Assembly: GCF_006912135.1 (NCBI RefSeq)
Contig: NZ_VIRS01000033.1
Location: 1 to 64,000, forward strand
Reading direction: 5' to 3'
Origin: Cryptosporangium phraense
Lineage (GTDB): Bacteria > Actinomycetota > Actinomycetes > Mycobacteriales > Cryptosporangiaceae
Length of the DNA stretch: 64,000 bases
The notes below the pieces were generated by a model, which made no database searches, was not told where the DNA came from, and worked only from the letters and a program-made list of their open reading frames with translations. Below, in pieces: positions 8,165-17,756 of this stretch; the stretch's first letter is position 1; the number at the start of each line of letters is the position of its first letter. The position numbers were made by a program, and so were the translations under genes.

Positions 8165-11100
8165 ATGACCGACGGACTCTTCCGCCTCGATGAGGTGGTC
8201 GGTGCCGACCTCGCGGCGGTGGACTGGTCGGCGACGCCTCTCGGGCCCCCGGAAAGCTGGCCGCAGAGCCTGCGCACCGCGGTCAGCATCCTGCTCCCGT
8301 CCCGCTTTCCGATGTGGATGGCCTGGGGCCCGGAGCTGACGTTCTTCTGCAACGACGCCTACCGGCGGGACACACTCGGCCGGAAGTACCCGTGGGCGCT
8401 GGGCCGCCCGGCCCACGAGGTGTGGGCGGAGATCTGGGGCGACATCGGGCCGCGGATCGAGACCGTCCTCACCACCGGCCGGGCGACCTGGGACGAGGCC
8501 CTGCTGCTGTTCCTGGAGCGGTCCGGCTTCAGCGAGGAGACGTACCACACGTTCTCCTACAGCCCGCTCCGCGACGATGCCGGGACGACGGTCGGCATGC
8601 TGTGCGTGGTCAGCGAAGACACCGAGCGTGTCATCGGCGCCCGGCGGATGGCCACGCTGCGCGACCTGGGCTCCGACCCGAGCGTCATTCGCACCCAGCA
8701 CGAGACGCTGACGTTCTCCAGCCAGCAGCTCCGCGGCAACCTGCGCGACCTGCCGTTCAGCGCGATCTACCTGTTCACCGACGACGGCCGGGCCGAGCTG
8801 GCGGCCACGTCCGGCATCGAGCCCGGGCATCCGCTGCTCCGGCTCGACGGGCCGGGCGAGACCTGGCCCGCGGCCGCCCTGGCGCGTCAGGAGTCGGTGC
8901 TCGTCGAACTGGACGGCCCCGATCTGCCGACCGGCGACTGGCCGGCACCACCCACCCAGGCGCTGCTGGTGCCGCTCCTGCAGCAGGGCGACGCCCCGCA
9001 CGGTTTCCTGGTCGCCGGCCTCAACCGCTACCGCCCGTTCGACGACGCCTACCGCGGTTTCATCGAGCTGACCGCGACGCACATCGCCGCCGGTCTGGCC
9101 AGCGCGCGCAGCTACCAGGCCCAGCAGCAGCGGGCCGAGGAACTGGCCGAGCTCGACCGGGCCAAGACCGCGTTCTTCTCCAACATCAGCCACGAGTTCC
9201 GCACGCCGCTGACGCTGATCGCCGGCCCGGTGCACGAGCTGCGCAACCGGCTGCCGAGCGACGACCAGCGGTCGCACGACGACCTGGAGATGATCCACCG
9301 CAACAGCCTGCGGCTGACCCGGCTGGTCAACACGCTGCTGGACTTCTCCCGGATCGAGGCCGGCCGGATGGAGGCCCGCTACGAGCCGGTCGACCTGTCC
9401 CGGTTCACGGCCGAGCTCGCCAGCGTCTTCCGGGCCGCGATCGAGCGGGCCGGGCTGGTGCTCGACGTCGACTGCCCGCCGCTCGACCAGCCCGTCCACG
9501 TCGACCGGGGCATGTGGGAGAAGGTCGTCCTCAACCTGCTGAGCAACGCGCTGAAGTTCTCGTTCGACGGCACGATCGGGGTGTCGGTCGGGCAGGACGC
9601 GAAGTCCGCGCTGGTGAAGATCACCGACACCGGGATCGGCGTGCCCGCGTCGGAGATCCCGCGGCTGTTCGAGCGCTTCCACCGCATCCCGACCGCCCGG
9701 GCCCGCTCCAACGAGGGCAGCGGCATCGGCCTGGCGCTGGTGCAGGAGCTGGTCGCTCTGCACGGCGGGTCGATCGAGGCCGAGAGCGAGCCGGGCGTCG
9801 GCACCACGTTCACGATCCGGCTGTTCTTCGGCACCGCGCACCTGCCCGCCGACCAGATCGCCCGGTCGACCGAGACCGACCACCCGACCGAGGGCGCCGA
9901 GCCGTTCGTCCTCGAGGCGCTGCGCTGGTTGCCGGGGTCGAGCCTGGGCGACGCCCCGGTCGTCACCGTCTCGGCCGACGCCCCCGCGGCCCGGATCCTG
10001 GTCGCCGACGACAACGCCGACATGCGCGACTACGTTCAGCGCCTGCTGAGCAGCCGCTACGACGTCACCGCGGTGAACGACGGCGTGGCCGCGCTGGCCG
10101 CGGCCCGGGCGACCACCCCCGACCTGGTCGTCAGCGACGTGATGATGCCCGGTCTCGACGGGTTGGCCCTGGTCAACGCGTTGCGCAACGATCCCCGCAC
10201 GGCCGGCATCCCGATCGTCCTGCTGTCGGCCCGGGCCGGTCAGGAGGCCGCGGTCGAGGGGCTCTCCGCGGGCGCCGACGACTACCTGGTCAAGCCGTTC
10301 GCGGCTCAGGAATTACTGGCTCGGGTGCGGACGAACGTCGATCTGGCCCGGCTGCGCAACCACCACGCCCAGTGGCGGACCGCGCTGATCCAGTCGTTGC
10401 AGGAAGGCTTCTTCGTCACCGACGCCGAGGGGTCGGTCGTCGAGATCAACGCGGCGTTCACCGAGATCCTCGGCTACCCGGCGGACGGGCTGCCGTACCC
10501 GGCGCCGCAGCCGTGGTGGCCGGACCCGGAGGCCGATCCGTCCGCGCACGCGCTGGTGATGGAGGCGTTCCAGCGGGTCCTGGACGGGCCCAACGGCGAC
10601 ATGGTCGTGCCGCTGCAGAACCGGTCGGGGCACCGGCTGTGGGCCGCGGTGTCGATCAGCTCGGTCGACGACGACCAGGGCCGCCGGATGACCGTCGGCA
10701 CGATCCGGGACGTCACCGCCGAGCGGTACGCGGCCCAGCGCGACACCGCGCTCAACGCGATCAACGCCCGGCTGGCCGTCGCCCGGACGGTTCCCGAGGT
10801 GCTGGAGGCCGGCGTCGAGCAGCTCGGCCGTCAGTGGCGCGCGTCCGCCGTCGTCGACGGTTCCGGTCCGGACGGGTTGCCGTCGTCGATCAGCGTCGAG
10901 GGGAACGTCGTACGGACGAAGATCGACGGGCCCAGCGGGCCGGTCGGGATCCGGCTGGACCTCGGCCCGGGCCGCGGGTTCGGGACCGAGGACCAGACGC
11001 TGCTGTTGCTGCTGTGCGGGTCGCTGGCGCAGGCGCTGCACCGGGCCTACGCGTTCGACCAGGAGCGGAACGTCGCGGTCACGCTGCAGCGATCGATCCT

Positions 11101-12133
11101 CGGGCCGGCCGTGCTGCCCGACGGCTTCGCGGTCCGCTACCAGCCGGCCGGCCGGCCGCTGGAGGTCGGTGGCGACTGGTACGACGCGGTCGAGCTGCCC
11201 GACGGACGGATCGGCATCATGGTCGGCGACTGCGTCGGCCGGGGGCTGTCCGCGGCGACGGTGATGGGCCAGCTCCGCAGCGCCGGCCGGGCCCTGCTGC
11301 TCGAGGCGGCCGGACCCGCGGCCGTGCTGAGCGCGCTCGACCGGTTCGCCGCGATGCTGCCCGGCGCGGCCTGCACGACCGCGTTCTGCGGCATCGTCGA
11401 CCCGGCCAGCGGCCGGCTCGTCTACAGCAGCGCCGGTCACCCGCCGGGCATCGTCTGTCATCCGGACGGTCGCACCGAGCTGCTCGAGGAGGGTCGCGGG
11501 ACGCCGCTGGGCCTGTACCGGACCTGCACGCGCACCGACGCGGAGTTCTTCCTGGACGCCCGGACGAACGTGCTGCTGTATACCGACGGGCTGGTGGAGC
11601 GTCGTCGCGCCTCGATCGACGCCGGGATCGACCAGGTGGCCGCGGTCCTGCGTGACCACGCGTCGCTGCCGATCGAGGAGCTGGCGGACCGGGTGCTGGA
11701 GCAGATGGGCGCGTACGAGGACGACGTCGCGCTCCTGCTGTATCAACATCCGGCGCCGCTGGGCCTGACGTTCGAGGCCGACCCGGGCGAGCTCGCCGGC
11801 GTGCGCGGCACCCTGCGCCGCTGGCTCGGCCGCGCCGGAGTCGTGGGAGTACGCGCCCAGGCCGTGCTGGTCGCGGCCGGGGAGGCCTGCGCCAACGCGA
11901 TCGAGCACGGTCATCGCCGCACCGCCGGCCGGATCCGGCTGGACGCCCGGGCCGCCGGAGATCGCCTGTACGTGACCGTCGTCGACACCGGCACCTGGCG
12001 GGACGAGCCCGCCGACCGCGGTGTCGGCCGCGGTCACGGCCTCAACCTCATCCGTGCGCTGATGAGCGAAGTCACGGTTCAATCGGGTGCCGCCGGCACC
12101 ACCGTCGAAATGGCAACGAGGATCAGTTCATGA
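8165..12133 (+). CDS. hybrid sensor kinase / response regulator / SpoIIE phosphatase / anti-sigma-type kinase
   Basis: A 1322-residue cytosolic signalling protein. The order is: PAS-like sensor (20-155); GAF-like domain (170-315); HisKA with NISHEFRTP (His ~345) and HATPase with NLLSNALKF, DTGIGVP and GSGIGLAL (to ~560). Then a receiver domain (~610-725) with ADDNADM, phospho-acceptor Asp in VVSDVMMPG (~657) and KPF; a second PAS (~735-860); a GAF-like linker; a PP2C/SpoIIE phosphatase (~960-1195) with EVGGDWYDA, VGDCVGRG and LYTDGLVERR; and a C-terminal RsbW-type HATPase with GEACANAIEHG. It joins phosphorelay with partner switching and ends in an ATGA overlap with a STAS gene, its likely substrate. 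The input signal is unknown and there is no membrane segment. Confidence 0.93.
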   Translation: MTDGLFRLDEVVGADLAAVDWSATPLGPPESWPQSLRTAVSILLPSRFPMWMAWGPELTFFCNDAYRRDTLGRKYPWALGRPAHEVWAEIWGDIGPRIETVLTTGRATWDEALLLFLERSGFSEETYHTFSYSPLRDDAGTTVGMLCVVSEDTERVIGARRMATLRDLGSDPSVIRTQHETLTFSSQQLRGNLRDLPFSAIYLFTDDGRAELAATSGIEPGHPLLRLDGPGETWPAAALARQESVLVELDGPDLPTGDWPAPPTQALLVPLLQQGDAPHGFLVAGLNRYRPFDDAYRGFIELTATHIAAGLASARSYQAQQQRAEELAELDRAKTAFFSNISHEFRTPLTLIAGPVHELRNRLPSDDQRSHDDLEMIHRNSLRLTRLVNTLLDFSRIEAGRMEARYEPVDLSRFTAELASVFRAAIERAGLVLDVDCPPLDQPVHVDRGMWEKVVLNLLSNALKFSFDGTIGVSVGQDAKSALVKITDTGIGVPASEIPRLFERFHRIPTARARSNEGSGIGLALVQELVALHGGSIEAESEPGVGTTFTIRLFFGTAHLPADQIARSTETDHPTEGAEPFVLEALRWLPGSSLGDAPVVTVSADAPAARILVADDNADMRDYVQRLLSSRYDVTAVNDGVAALAAARATTPDLVVSDVMMPGLDGLALVNALRNDPRTAGIPIVLLSARAGQEAAVEGLSAGADDYLVKPFAAQELLARVRTNVDLARLRNHHAQWRTALIQSLQEGFFVTDAEGSVVEINAAFTEILGYPADGLPYPAPQPWWPDPEADPSAHALVMEAFQRVLDGPNGDMVVPLQNRSGHRLWAAVSISSVDDDQGRRMTVGTIRDVTAERYAAQRDTALNAINARLAVARTVPEVLEAGVEQLGRQWRASAVVDGSGPDGLPSSISVEGNVVRTKIDGPSGPVGIRLDLGPGRGFGTEDQTLLLLLCGSLAQALHRAYAFDQERNVAVTLQRSILGPAVLPDGFAVRYQPAGRPLEVGGDWYDAVELPDGRIGIMVGDCVGRGLSAATVMGQLRSAGRALLLEAAGPAAVLSALDRFAAMLPGAACTTAFCGIVDPASGRLVYSSAGHPPGIVCHPDGRTELLEEGRGTPLGLYRTCTRTDAEFFLDARTNVLLYTDGLVERRRASIDAGIDQVAAVLRDHASLPIEELADRVLEQMGAYEDDVALLLYQHPAPLGLTFEADPGELAGVRGTLRRWLGRAGVVGVRAQAVLVAAGEACANAIEHGHRRTAGRIRLDARAAGDRLYVTVVDTGTWRDEPADRGVGRGHGLNLIRALMSEVTVQSGAAGTTVEMATRISS

Positions 12134-12435
12134 CCACGCCGCTGGAGATCAGCACCGGACGCACGGCCGAGGGCCGGTGGAGGCTCACCGCGGTCGGCGA
12201 GATCGACCTCAGTAACGCCGACGGGTTCCGCACGCAGCTGGCCGCTGCGGTCCGCCCGGATGCGCGGTTGGTGGTGGATCTGACCGGGGTGGATTACCTG
12301 GACAGCGCCGCCTTGGCGGCGCTGTTCCTGCATGCGGAGCAGATCGAGGTGCACATTGCGCCGATGAACGAGTATTTGCTGAAGGTGTGTGGGTTGACGC
12401 AGTTGACCGAGGTGCACGTGGTGAGGCCGGAGTGA
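12130..12435 (+). CDS. STAS-domain anti-sigma factor antagonist
   Basis: A 101-residue single STAS domain of the RsbV/SpoIIAA type. The GEIDLSNADGF strand-turn and VDLTGVDYLDSAALAAL are diagnostic; the Ser in DYLDSAAL is the expected phosphorylation site. It overlaps the stop of the large kinase/phosphatase by ATGA, so the two are made together. Inference: the RsbW-like domain of the upstream protein phosphorylates it and the SpoIIE domain removes the phosphate. No sigma factor gene is next to it. Confidence 0.93.
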   Translation: MTTPLEISTGRTAEGRWRLTAVGEIDLSNADGFRTQLAAAVRPDARLVVDLTGVDYLDSAALAALFLHAEQIEVHIAPMNEYLLKVCGLTQLTEVHVVRPE

Positions 12436-12704
12436 GCGGGGTTTTCGGCGGCTGAGCGTCGGGCGAGGGGGGCGTCGGGCTTCGTGCTTCGTGCCGTTGG
12501 GGTACGCCGTACGGCGAGGTCGGGCCTGGTGGTTGGCGAAGCCCGAGAGAATGCAGATGCTGACGGTTCGCATGGCCGATGCGCACAGATGCGCTCTTCT
12601 GCCGATGAGCGATTGTGCTGTCCAAAGCAATGGCGCGCCGTGCCGATGGAGGACATTCCCGCTAGGAGAGAGCAGAAATAGCCGCCTGCAGTTTTTCGCC
12701 TTGG

Positions 12705-13427
12705 CTACGGCTCCCTAGCGAGAATCACGTCTGCAAGCGTCTGCAGCCGGATGCTCGATTGGTCGCTAAGATCAAGACCCTGAAAATCAGCCAATGTCTC
12801 ATTTCCCGAAACAGGAATTTGCGGGATCGTGCACGGCCCCAGGGTGACTGGCAAGAACCAATATTTGTCGCGCGGGCGCTGGCGCAGTTCCTCTATTGCG
12901 ATATCGAGCTCCACATTCATATAGGTCCTTCCTCGCGCCATATAAGCGGGCGAGAAGCACGCGATGAAGAAGTCGCCGTCCTGTATAGCATCTCGCACCG
13001 CGTCTTTCCAGCGTTCGCCGACCTTAATATGGCTTCGGTCCAGCCATACCTCGACACCCTCGCTCCGGAGAAAGCGGACGATACGATCTACCTCCTCCGA
13101 GTTCTCGCGAACATAGGAGACAAAGGCCCTCGGACGCGGCACCAATCCAGGTGGAGAGCCGGCTACAAACTGAACCTTTGACCGCCCGGCGCCCGGTTCC
13201 TCAAGCTTGCCCCTCTGCGCATCAGGACCGCGTTGAGAAGACTCAGCGCTGATCGGCGGGATGGACGGAAGGTCCCTCCTCCGCCTCAGATAACCGAGTA
13301 GAAGGGCACCAAGAAGCAGGCCCCCGGCATAGGGCAGATAGTCGACCGCTGCATGGCCAACCGACTCCGCCGCCGCCAAGACCGACGGATTGAGCCGGTC
13401 GGCAAGATGTTCCAGCACCTTAGACAC
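12705..13427 (-). CDS. membrane-anchored TIR-domain protein
   Basis: The 240-residue product has one membrane segment (about 31-47, YAGGLLLGALLLGYLRRRR), a polar linker, and a TIR domain at about 98-215. TIR motifs seen are RAFVSYVREN (box 1), GVEVWLDRSHIKVGERW, and YMNVELDIAIEEL, whose Glu (~173) sits where catalytic NADase TIRs have their glutamate. Bacterial TIR proteins often act in phage defence by depleting NAD+, but some are only scaffolds. No Thoeris-type or CBASS partner is seen beside it. Codon use and GC are clearly lower than in neighbours, as in transferred genes. The start is GTG with a weak ribosome site, so the first residues are uncertain. Confidence 0.85.
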   Translation of the reverse strand: MSKVLEHLADRLNPSVLAAAESVGHAAVDYLPYAGGLLLGALLLGYLRRRRDLPSIPPISAESSQRGPDAQRGKLEEPGAGRSKVQFVAGSPPGLVPRPRAFVSYVRENSEEVDRIVRFLRSEGVEVWLDRSHIKVGERWKDAVRDAIQDGDFFIACFSPAYMARGRTYMNVELDIAIEELRQRPRDKYWFLPVTLGPCTIPQIPVSGNETLADFQGLDLSDQSSIRLQTLADVILAREP

Positions 13428-13919
13428 GACAAACGCTCCCCAACTGACGCCGGGGAAACGTCAATTCAAGGAGCATCCCCAGCAAACGGGCAGGAGAGAC
13501 GATAACCAAACCAAACAAGACCAGATAACCTAAGGAACCGGTTGTCTTGCCCAGCTTCGGACATTGTGGTCCGCTGTATCGTCACACCCGCCCTCGTGGG
13601 GACTGTGGCTGCGGCCCGAGTCGCCGCCCCGCGGTGTGCAAGGGTGCGCGCGTGGGCTCAGGTCGCCAGCGAGCGCGACACTACTCGACATAAAGCTAGG
13701 GCGCAAGCGTTACCCACTTCCCCGCCGCAGTACGGTTGCTGCAATCAACAATGCGTTAGGCTTCACTTCGCGGTAGGCCAGGATCTAATCTGAGCCGAAT
13801 ATGCGGGACCCAGCGATATCCCTCAGCGGACTCGAGCGTTTGAGGGTCTACTGCGCGACGACCTACTCATCTGCCGCGGATCGCTGGTTCGCTGGTTCTC
13901 CTCGGTCCAGACGTGGAGC
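13428..13919. other. lower-GC intergenic stretch, no supported gene
   Basis: Between the TIR gene start and the terminator of the small peptide gene there are only short frames without ribosome sites or family motifs. The composition matches the TIR gene rather than the surrounding genome. It may hold remnants of mobile DNA, but no repeat, integrase motif or inverted terminal repeat could be identified. Confidence 0.5.
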
Positions 13920-13949
13920 GGCCCGGAGCGCGGTGTCGCGTTCCGGGCC
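13920..13949 (-). terminator. strong hairpin after the mini-peptide gene
   Basis: GGCCCGGAGCGCG-GTGT-CGCGTTCCGGGCC folds into a 13-bp stem (one G-T wobble) with a 4-base loop. It starts 14 bases after the stop of the 30-codon gene on the minus strand. There is no T-run, as is common for actinobacterial terminators. Confidence 0.75.
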
Positions 13950-13963
13950 GGCAGCTGGGTTGT

Positions 13964-14056
13964 TCAGTTGCAGTAGCTGTAGTCCCAGCAGTCGTTCTTG
14001 TGGTGGCGGCGCGGCCGGCAGTCGTAATCATACGAGTTGTCGTAGCAACCGCTCAT
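13964..14056 (-). CDS. 30-residue Cys/Tyr/Asp-rich peptide, unknown function
   Basis: An ATG on the minus strand at 14056 is preceded by a near-perfect GGAGG with 9-base spacing. It reads 30 codons to a TGA: MSGCYDNSYDYDC, then RPRRHHKNDCWDYSYCN. Four cysteines (4, 13, 23, 29), five tyrosines, and a basic RPRRHHK centre stand out. A strong hairpin follows the stop. The ribosome site, the terminator and the non-random composition argue for a real gene. There is no leader peptide in the usual sense; it could be a metal-binding or disulfide peptide, a bacteriocin-like precursor or a small regulatory protein. It lies in the same lower-GC patch as the TIR gene. I do not recognise the family. Confidence 0.65.
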   Translation of the reverse strand: MSGCYDNSYDYDCRPRRHHKNDCWDYSYCN

Positions 14057-14148
14057 GATGTCCAGCCTCCAGAAATTATCTTGTCCCGTCCTAGACACCC
14101 CCGCACTCGATCGGCCCGGCTACGCCGGGAACGTTCGGCTGCCAACAC

Positions 14149-16815
14149 TCACGGCGCCTCGCCCCTCGCTCGGGTCAATTCTTCCCAGACCACGTCCCGG
14201 GCCAGCGGCAGCTCGGTGAACCGCACTCCCGTCGCGTCTCGCACCGCATTCGCCAGCGCCGGGGCCACCGGGTTGAACGGGCTCTCGCTCATCGACTTGG
14301 CCCCCAACGGCCCGATCGGGTCGTGCACGTTCTCGACGAAATGCACCTCCGTTCGGGGCACATCCGCGAACGTCGGTAGGTGGTACGTCCGGAACGTCGG
14401 GTTCTCCACTCCCCCGTCCGGGCCCAGGCGCACCTTCTCGGTGAGCGTCGCGCCCAGTGCTTGGGCTATTCCGCCCTCTATCTGGCCCCGGCACTGCATC
14501 GGGTTCATCACCCGGCCCGCGTCGGCCGCGTGGACGCTGTTCAGGATCCGAATCTCGCCCGTGGACGGATCGACCGCGACCCGGAACCAGTGCGCGTTGA
14601 ACGCTACCGAGCGCGGTGTGCCGCCGAAGTGACCGTCCGCCGACAAGCCGCCCACGGATGCGGCCAGATCCCTGAGGGCGATCCTCAGGCCACCGGCCAC
14701 GACGACGTCCGCCTCCAGGCGGCAGGACTCGACCGGCACCTCGGCCCGGGCCGCGGCGGCGGTCAGCAGACGACCGCGCAGCGCCTGCGCGGCCGCGAGC
14801 ACGGCGTTGCCGGCGACGACCGTTCCGGTGGAGCCGAAGGCTCCGGTGTCGTGGCCGACGAGATCGGTGTCGGACTGCCGGATGCGGACGTTCCCCGGGC
14901 GGGTGCTCAGGGTCTCGGCAACGAGCTGCTGGAACACCGTCGTGCTGCCGTTGCCGAACTCCGCGGTCCCGACGGCCAGGTCGTACCCACCATCCCCGGC
15001 CAGCGTGAGCTTGGCGTCGGCGTAGTGGCCGTTGGGCGGGGTGGTGGCGATCATCGCGATCGCCGCGCCTTCGCCGATGATCCAGCCCGGCATGTCCGGC
15101 CTGTCAGTCGAAGAGGCACGCAAAATCGACAGGCACTGATCGAGGCCGTAACTAGCCACAGTCAGATCAGCCTCGTGGCCCGCCGGAGTCACCAGCGGCT
15201 CACCGGCCCGGATGACGTTCTTCGCCCGCATCTCCAGGGGGTCCACACCGATCCTCCGGGCCAGCTCGTCGATCGCCGACTCGACCGCGAACAGCACCTG
15301 CCCCAGCCCGTAGCCCCGGAACGCACCGGCCGGCACCGTGTTCGTGTAGACCGCGTAGCCCTCGACCTTCTTGTTCGCGCACCGGTAGACGGCCATCGAC
15401 TCGCCGCAGGCGTGGAACAGGACGCCCGGCCCGTGGTTGCCGTAGGCGCCGGTGTTCGAGACCACGCGCAGGTCGATCGCGGTGAGCGTGCCGTCGCGCC
15501 GGGCCCCGAGGCGGACGTCGATCGTGAACGGGTGCCGGGTCGTCGCGGCCTCGAACTGTTCCGTCCGGGTGTACTCGTACTTGACCGGCCGGCCGGTCGT
15601 CAGGACGGCCAGCGCGACCAGGTCCTCGGCCAGCGTCTCCTGCTTCCCTCCGAAGCCGCCGCCGACCCGGCCGGTGAGCACCCGGACCCGCGACAGCGGC
15701 AGGTCGAACAGCGCGCACAGCGCCCGCCGGGTGAGGAACGGCACCTGGCTGCTGGTGCGGACGATCAGCCGCCCGTCGTCGTCGAGCCAGGCCAGCGAGC
15801 CGTGCGTCTCCAGGCTCGCGTGCTGGACGCGCTGGGTGCGGAACGTCGCCGTGTACACCTCGTCGGCCTCGGCCAGCCCGGACGCGACGTCGCCGATCTC
15901 GCCGTGGACCTCACCGGCGACGTTGGCCTCGGCGCGGGCGATCCCGTCGCCGGTGCCCTTGTCGGGGTGCAGGACCGGCGCCCCGGGCGCCATCGCCGCC
16001 GACGGGTCGAACACCGACGGCAGCACCTCGTACTCGACGACGATCCGGCGGCACGCCTCCTCGGCCGCCGCTTCCGACTCCGCCACCACGGCGGCGACCC
16101 GCTGCCCGACGAACCGGACGACGTCGTCCAGCACCCTGGTGTCGCTCGGATCGTCCTGGACCCGCTCGTGGCGCCCGGTCGAGAACCGCTTCGCCGGAGC
16201 GTCCGCATGGGTGAGGACCGCGTGCACCCCGGGGACCTCGGAAGCGTCGGACGCGTCGATCCGCAGGATCCGCGCGTGGGCGTGCGGGGAGCGCAGCACC
16301 TTCAGGTGCAGCAGGCCGGGGACGTCGACGTCGAACGTGTACCGGGCGGTGCCGGTGACGATCGCCGGACCGGCCGGAGCGGGGGCGTTGCCACCCACCG
16401 TGGCCTCCTCGACGTGCGAGACCCCACGGACCGCGTCCTCGATCGCCCGGTAGCCGGTGCATCGGCAGAGGTTGCCCTTGAAGGCCCGTGGGAGATCCTC
16501 GCGCTGGGCGTCGGTCAGGGCCGCGCTCGTCATCAGGAAGCCCGCGGTGCAGAAGCCGCACTGGAAGCCCTGAGCGTCGAGGAACTGCTGCTGCACCGGG
16601 TGGTCCAGGCCCTCGATCGTCGTGACGTTCCGGGCCCGGGCGGCCGGATAGATGCAGCTGTGCACCGGCACCCCGTCGACGTGGACCGTGCACGCACCGC
16701 AGTCCCCCGCGTCACAGCCCTTCTTGACGCCGAAGTGGCCGAGGTCGCGCAGGTGGGTGCGCAGGCACTGGCCCGGGCGGGGGGTCTCGTCGTACTGCCG
16801 TCCGTCGACGATCAT
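14149..16815 (-). CDS. xanthine-dehydrogenase-family protein: fused 2Fe-2S and molybdopterin subunits
   Basis: An 888-residue fusion. Residues 1-150 form the iron-sulphur part, with a plant-type cluster ([14 protein letters not shown] and VHSC: Cys 34, 39, 42, 54) and a second cluster (QCGFCTAGF and NLCRCTGYR: Cys 86, 89, 117, 119). The rest is the molybdopterin-binding chain with [20 protein letters not shown] and a late [15 protein letters not shown] that supplies the expected catalytic Glu. In many species these are separate proteins. Purine hydroxylation is the best-known role, but the motifs do not fix the substrate. The start overlaps the stop of the FAD subunit gene by 4 bases. No cofactor-maturation (XdhC-type) gene is visible here. 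Confidence 0.92.
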   Translation of the reverse strand: MIVDGRQYDETPRPGQCLRTHLRDLGHFGVKKGCDAGDCGACTVHVDGVPVHSCIYPAARARNVTTIEGLDHPVQQQFLDAQGFQCGFCTAGFLMTSAALTDAQREDLPRAFKGNLCRCTGYRAIEDAVRGVSHVEEATVGGNAPAPAGPAIVTGTARYTFDVDVPGLLHLKVLRSPHAHARILRIDASDASEVPGVHAVLTHADAPAKRFSTGRHERVQDDPSDTRVLDDVVRFVGQRVAAVVAESEAAAEEACRRIVVEYEVLPSVFDPSAAMAPGAPVLHPDKGTGDGIARAEANVAGEVHGEIGDVASGLAEADEVYTATFRTQRVQHASLETHGSLAWLDDDGRLIVRTSSQVPFLTRRALCALFDLPLSRVRVLTGRVGGGFGGKQETLAEDLVALAVLTTGRPVKYEYTRTEQFEAATTRHPFTIDVRLGARRDGTLTAIDLRVVSNTGAYGNHGPGVLFHACGESMAVYRCANKKVEGYAVYTNTVPAGAFRGYGLGQVLFAVESAIDELARRIGVDPLEMRAKNVIRAGEPLVTPAGHEADLTVASYGLDQCLSILRASSTDRPDMPGWIIGEGAAIAMIATTPPNGHYADAKLTLAGDGGYDLAVGTAEFGNGSTTVFQQLVAETLSTRPGNVRIRQSDTDLVGHDTGAFGSTGTVVAGNAVLAAAQALRGRLLTAAAARAEVPVESCRLEADVVVAGGLRIALRDLAASVGGLSADGHFGGTPRSVAFNAHWFRVAVDPSTGEIRILNSVHAADAGRVMNPMQCRGQIEGGIAQALGATLTEKVRLGPDGGVENPTFRTYHLPTFADVPRTEVHFVENVHDPIGPLGAKSMSESPFNPVAPALANAVRDATGVRFTELPLARDVVWEELTRARGEAP

Positions 16816-17582
16816 CGGAGCTCGTCCACGATCTGCTCGGCGAACAGGTGCGTCAGGTGGCGACGCCAGGCCGGCCGCCCGTGGACGTCGTCCAGCCAGA
16901 GGTCGTCCGGGATCGCGGCGCGGACCTCGTCGGCGCTGGGCAGGTGCGCGAAGCGCAGCTGGACCGGGCGGGTCGTGGACGCGGTGATCGTCAGGATCAA
17001 GGCTTCTGAATCGATCCGGCCGACGACGAGCGCGGCCGAGCGCCCGAGCGGGTGCAGGGAGCCCTGCCGGAACGCGGTCCGGCCGCTCAGCGCGGCCGAC
17101 GGGAGGAAGACCGACCGCAGGAATTCGCCGTCGCGCAGGTCAGTGGTGCCGTCGCCGGTCACGAAATCGGTCACGGCGACCCGCCGACGACCCCCGTCCG
17201 GAGCCTCGAGCGTGCACCAGCCGTCCAACGCGGCGGTCAGCGACGTCATCGGACCGGCCGGCAGCGCGGCGCAGATGTTGCCGCCGACCGTGGCCACGTT
17301 CTGCACCTTGAAGCTGGCCAGGAACGCGTCGCAGCACTGCTGGAACAGGACCGGCCCGGCAAACCGACTCAGCTCGGCGATCGTGCAGGTCGCGGCGATC
17401 TCCAGGCCGTCCGGACCCGACGTCAGCGCCGGCCAGCCGAACGCCGTCAGGTCGCGGAGCCGGCGCAGGTGCGGCTGCGGCTCCGAGAACAGGTAGGTCC
17501 CGCCGGCCAGCCAGCCGTCGCCGGGGCGCCACGCGCCGGCCTCGGCGGCCGGCGTCACCTGTTCGATCGTGTTGAGGTCCAC
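16812..17582 (-). CDS. xanthine-dehydrogenase-family FAD-binding subunit
   Basis: This is the FAD chain of the molybdenum hydroxylase encoded next. [14 protein letters not shown] is the first flavin-loop motif (usual AGGT), and [18 protein letters not shown] is the second (NxATVGGN, with G/A-rich tail). The C-terminal part has the CO-dehydrogenase flavoprotein-like fold. The GTG at 17582 (VDLNTIEQV) is chosen because AAGG sits 7 bases before it and family members begin there; a start at 17633 would add 17 unlikely residues. It is first in a two-gene operon and divergent from the GGDEF-EAL gene. Confidence 0.88.
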   Translation of the reverse strand: MDLNTIEQVTPAAEAGAWRPGDGWLAGGTYLFSEPQPHLRRLRDLTAFGWPALTSGPDGLEIAATCTIAELSRFAGPVLFQQCCDAFLASFKVQNVATVGGNICAALPAGPMTSLTAALDGWCTLEAPDGGRRRVAVTDFVTGDGTTDLRDGEFLRSVFLPSAALSGRTAFRQGSLHPLGRSAALVVGRIDSEALILTITASTTRPVQLRFAHLPSADEVRAAIPDDLWLDDVHGRPAWRRHLTHLFAEQIVDELR

Positions 17583-17756
17583 GAGCACACCTTTTCCCGT
17601 GTCAAACCCGCCTGCTACTGGCGTTCCCTCCAAACCCCGACGTGAAAGCGCAGGTCACACTGGCCGATCCCACAGTTTTGGCTCCCGGTTGCCGATTGAT
17701 TCCTCGGCGTTCGACCGAGCGCCCGACGACGTCGTGCACAGAGGGAGGCGGGCCGG

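Noticed and set aside
13542-13793. Short plus-strand frames in the low-GC gap
   Set aside because: No ribosome site, no motif, and two alternative frames are equally open.
14380-17496. Long plus-strand open frame (over 1000 codons) opposite the molybdenum hydroxylase genes
   Set aside because: Third-position GC bias keeps antisense frames open; the product is Arg/Gly/Val-rich with no domain, while the minus strand carries complete enzyme motifs.
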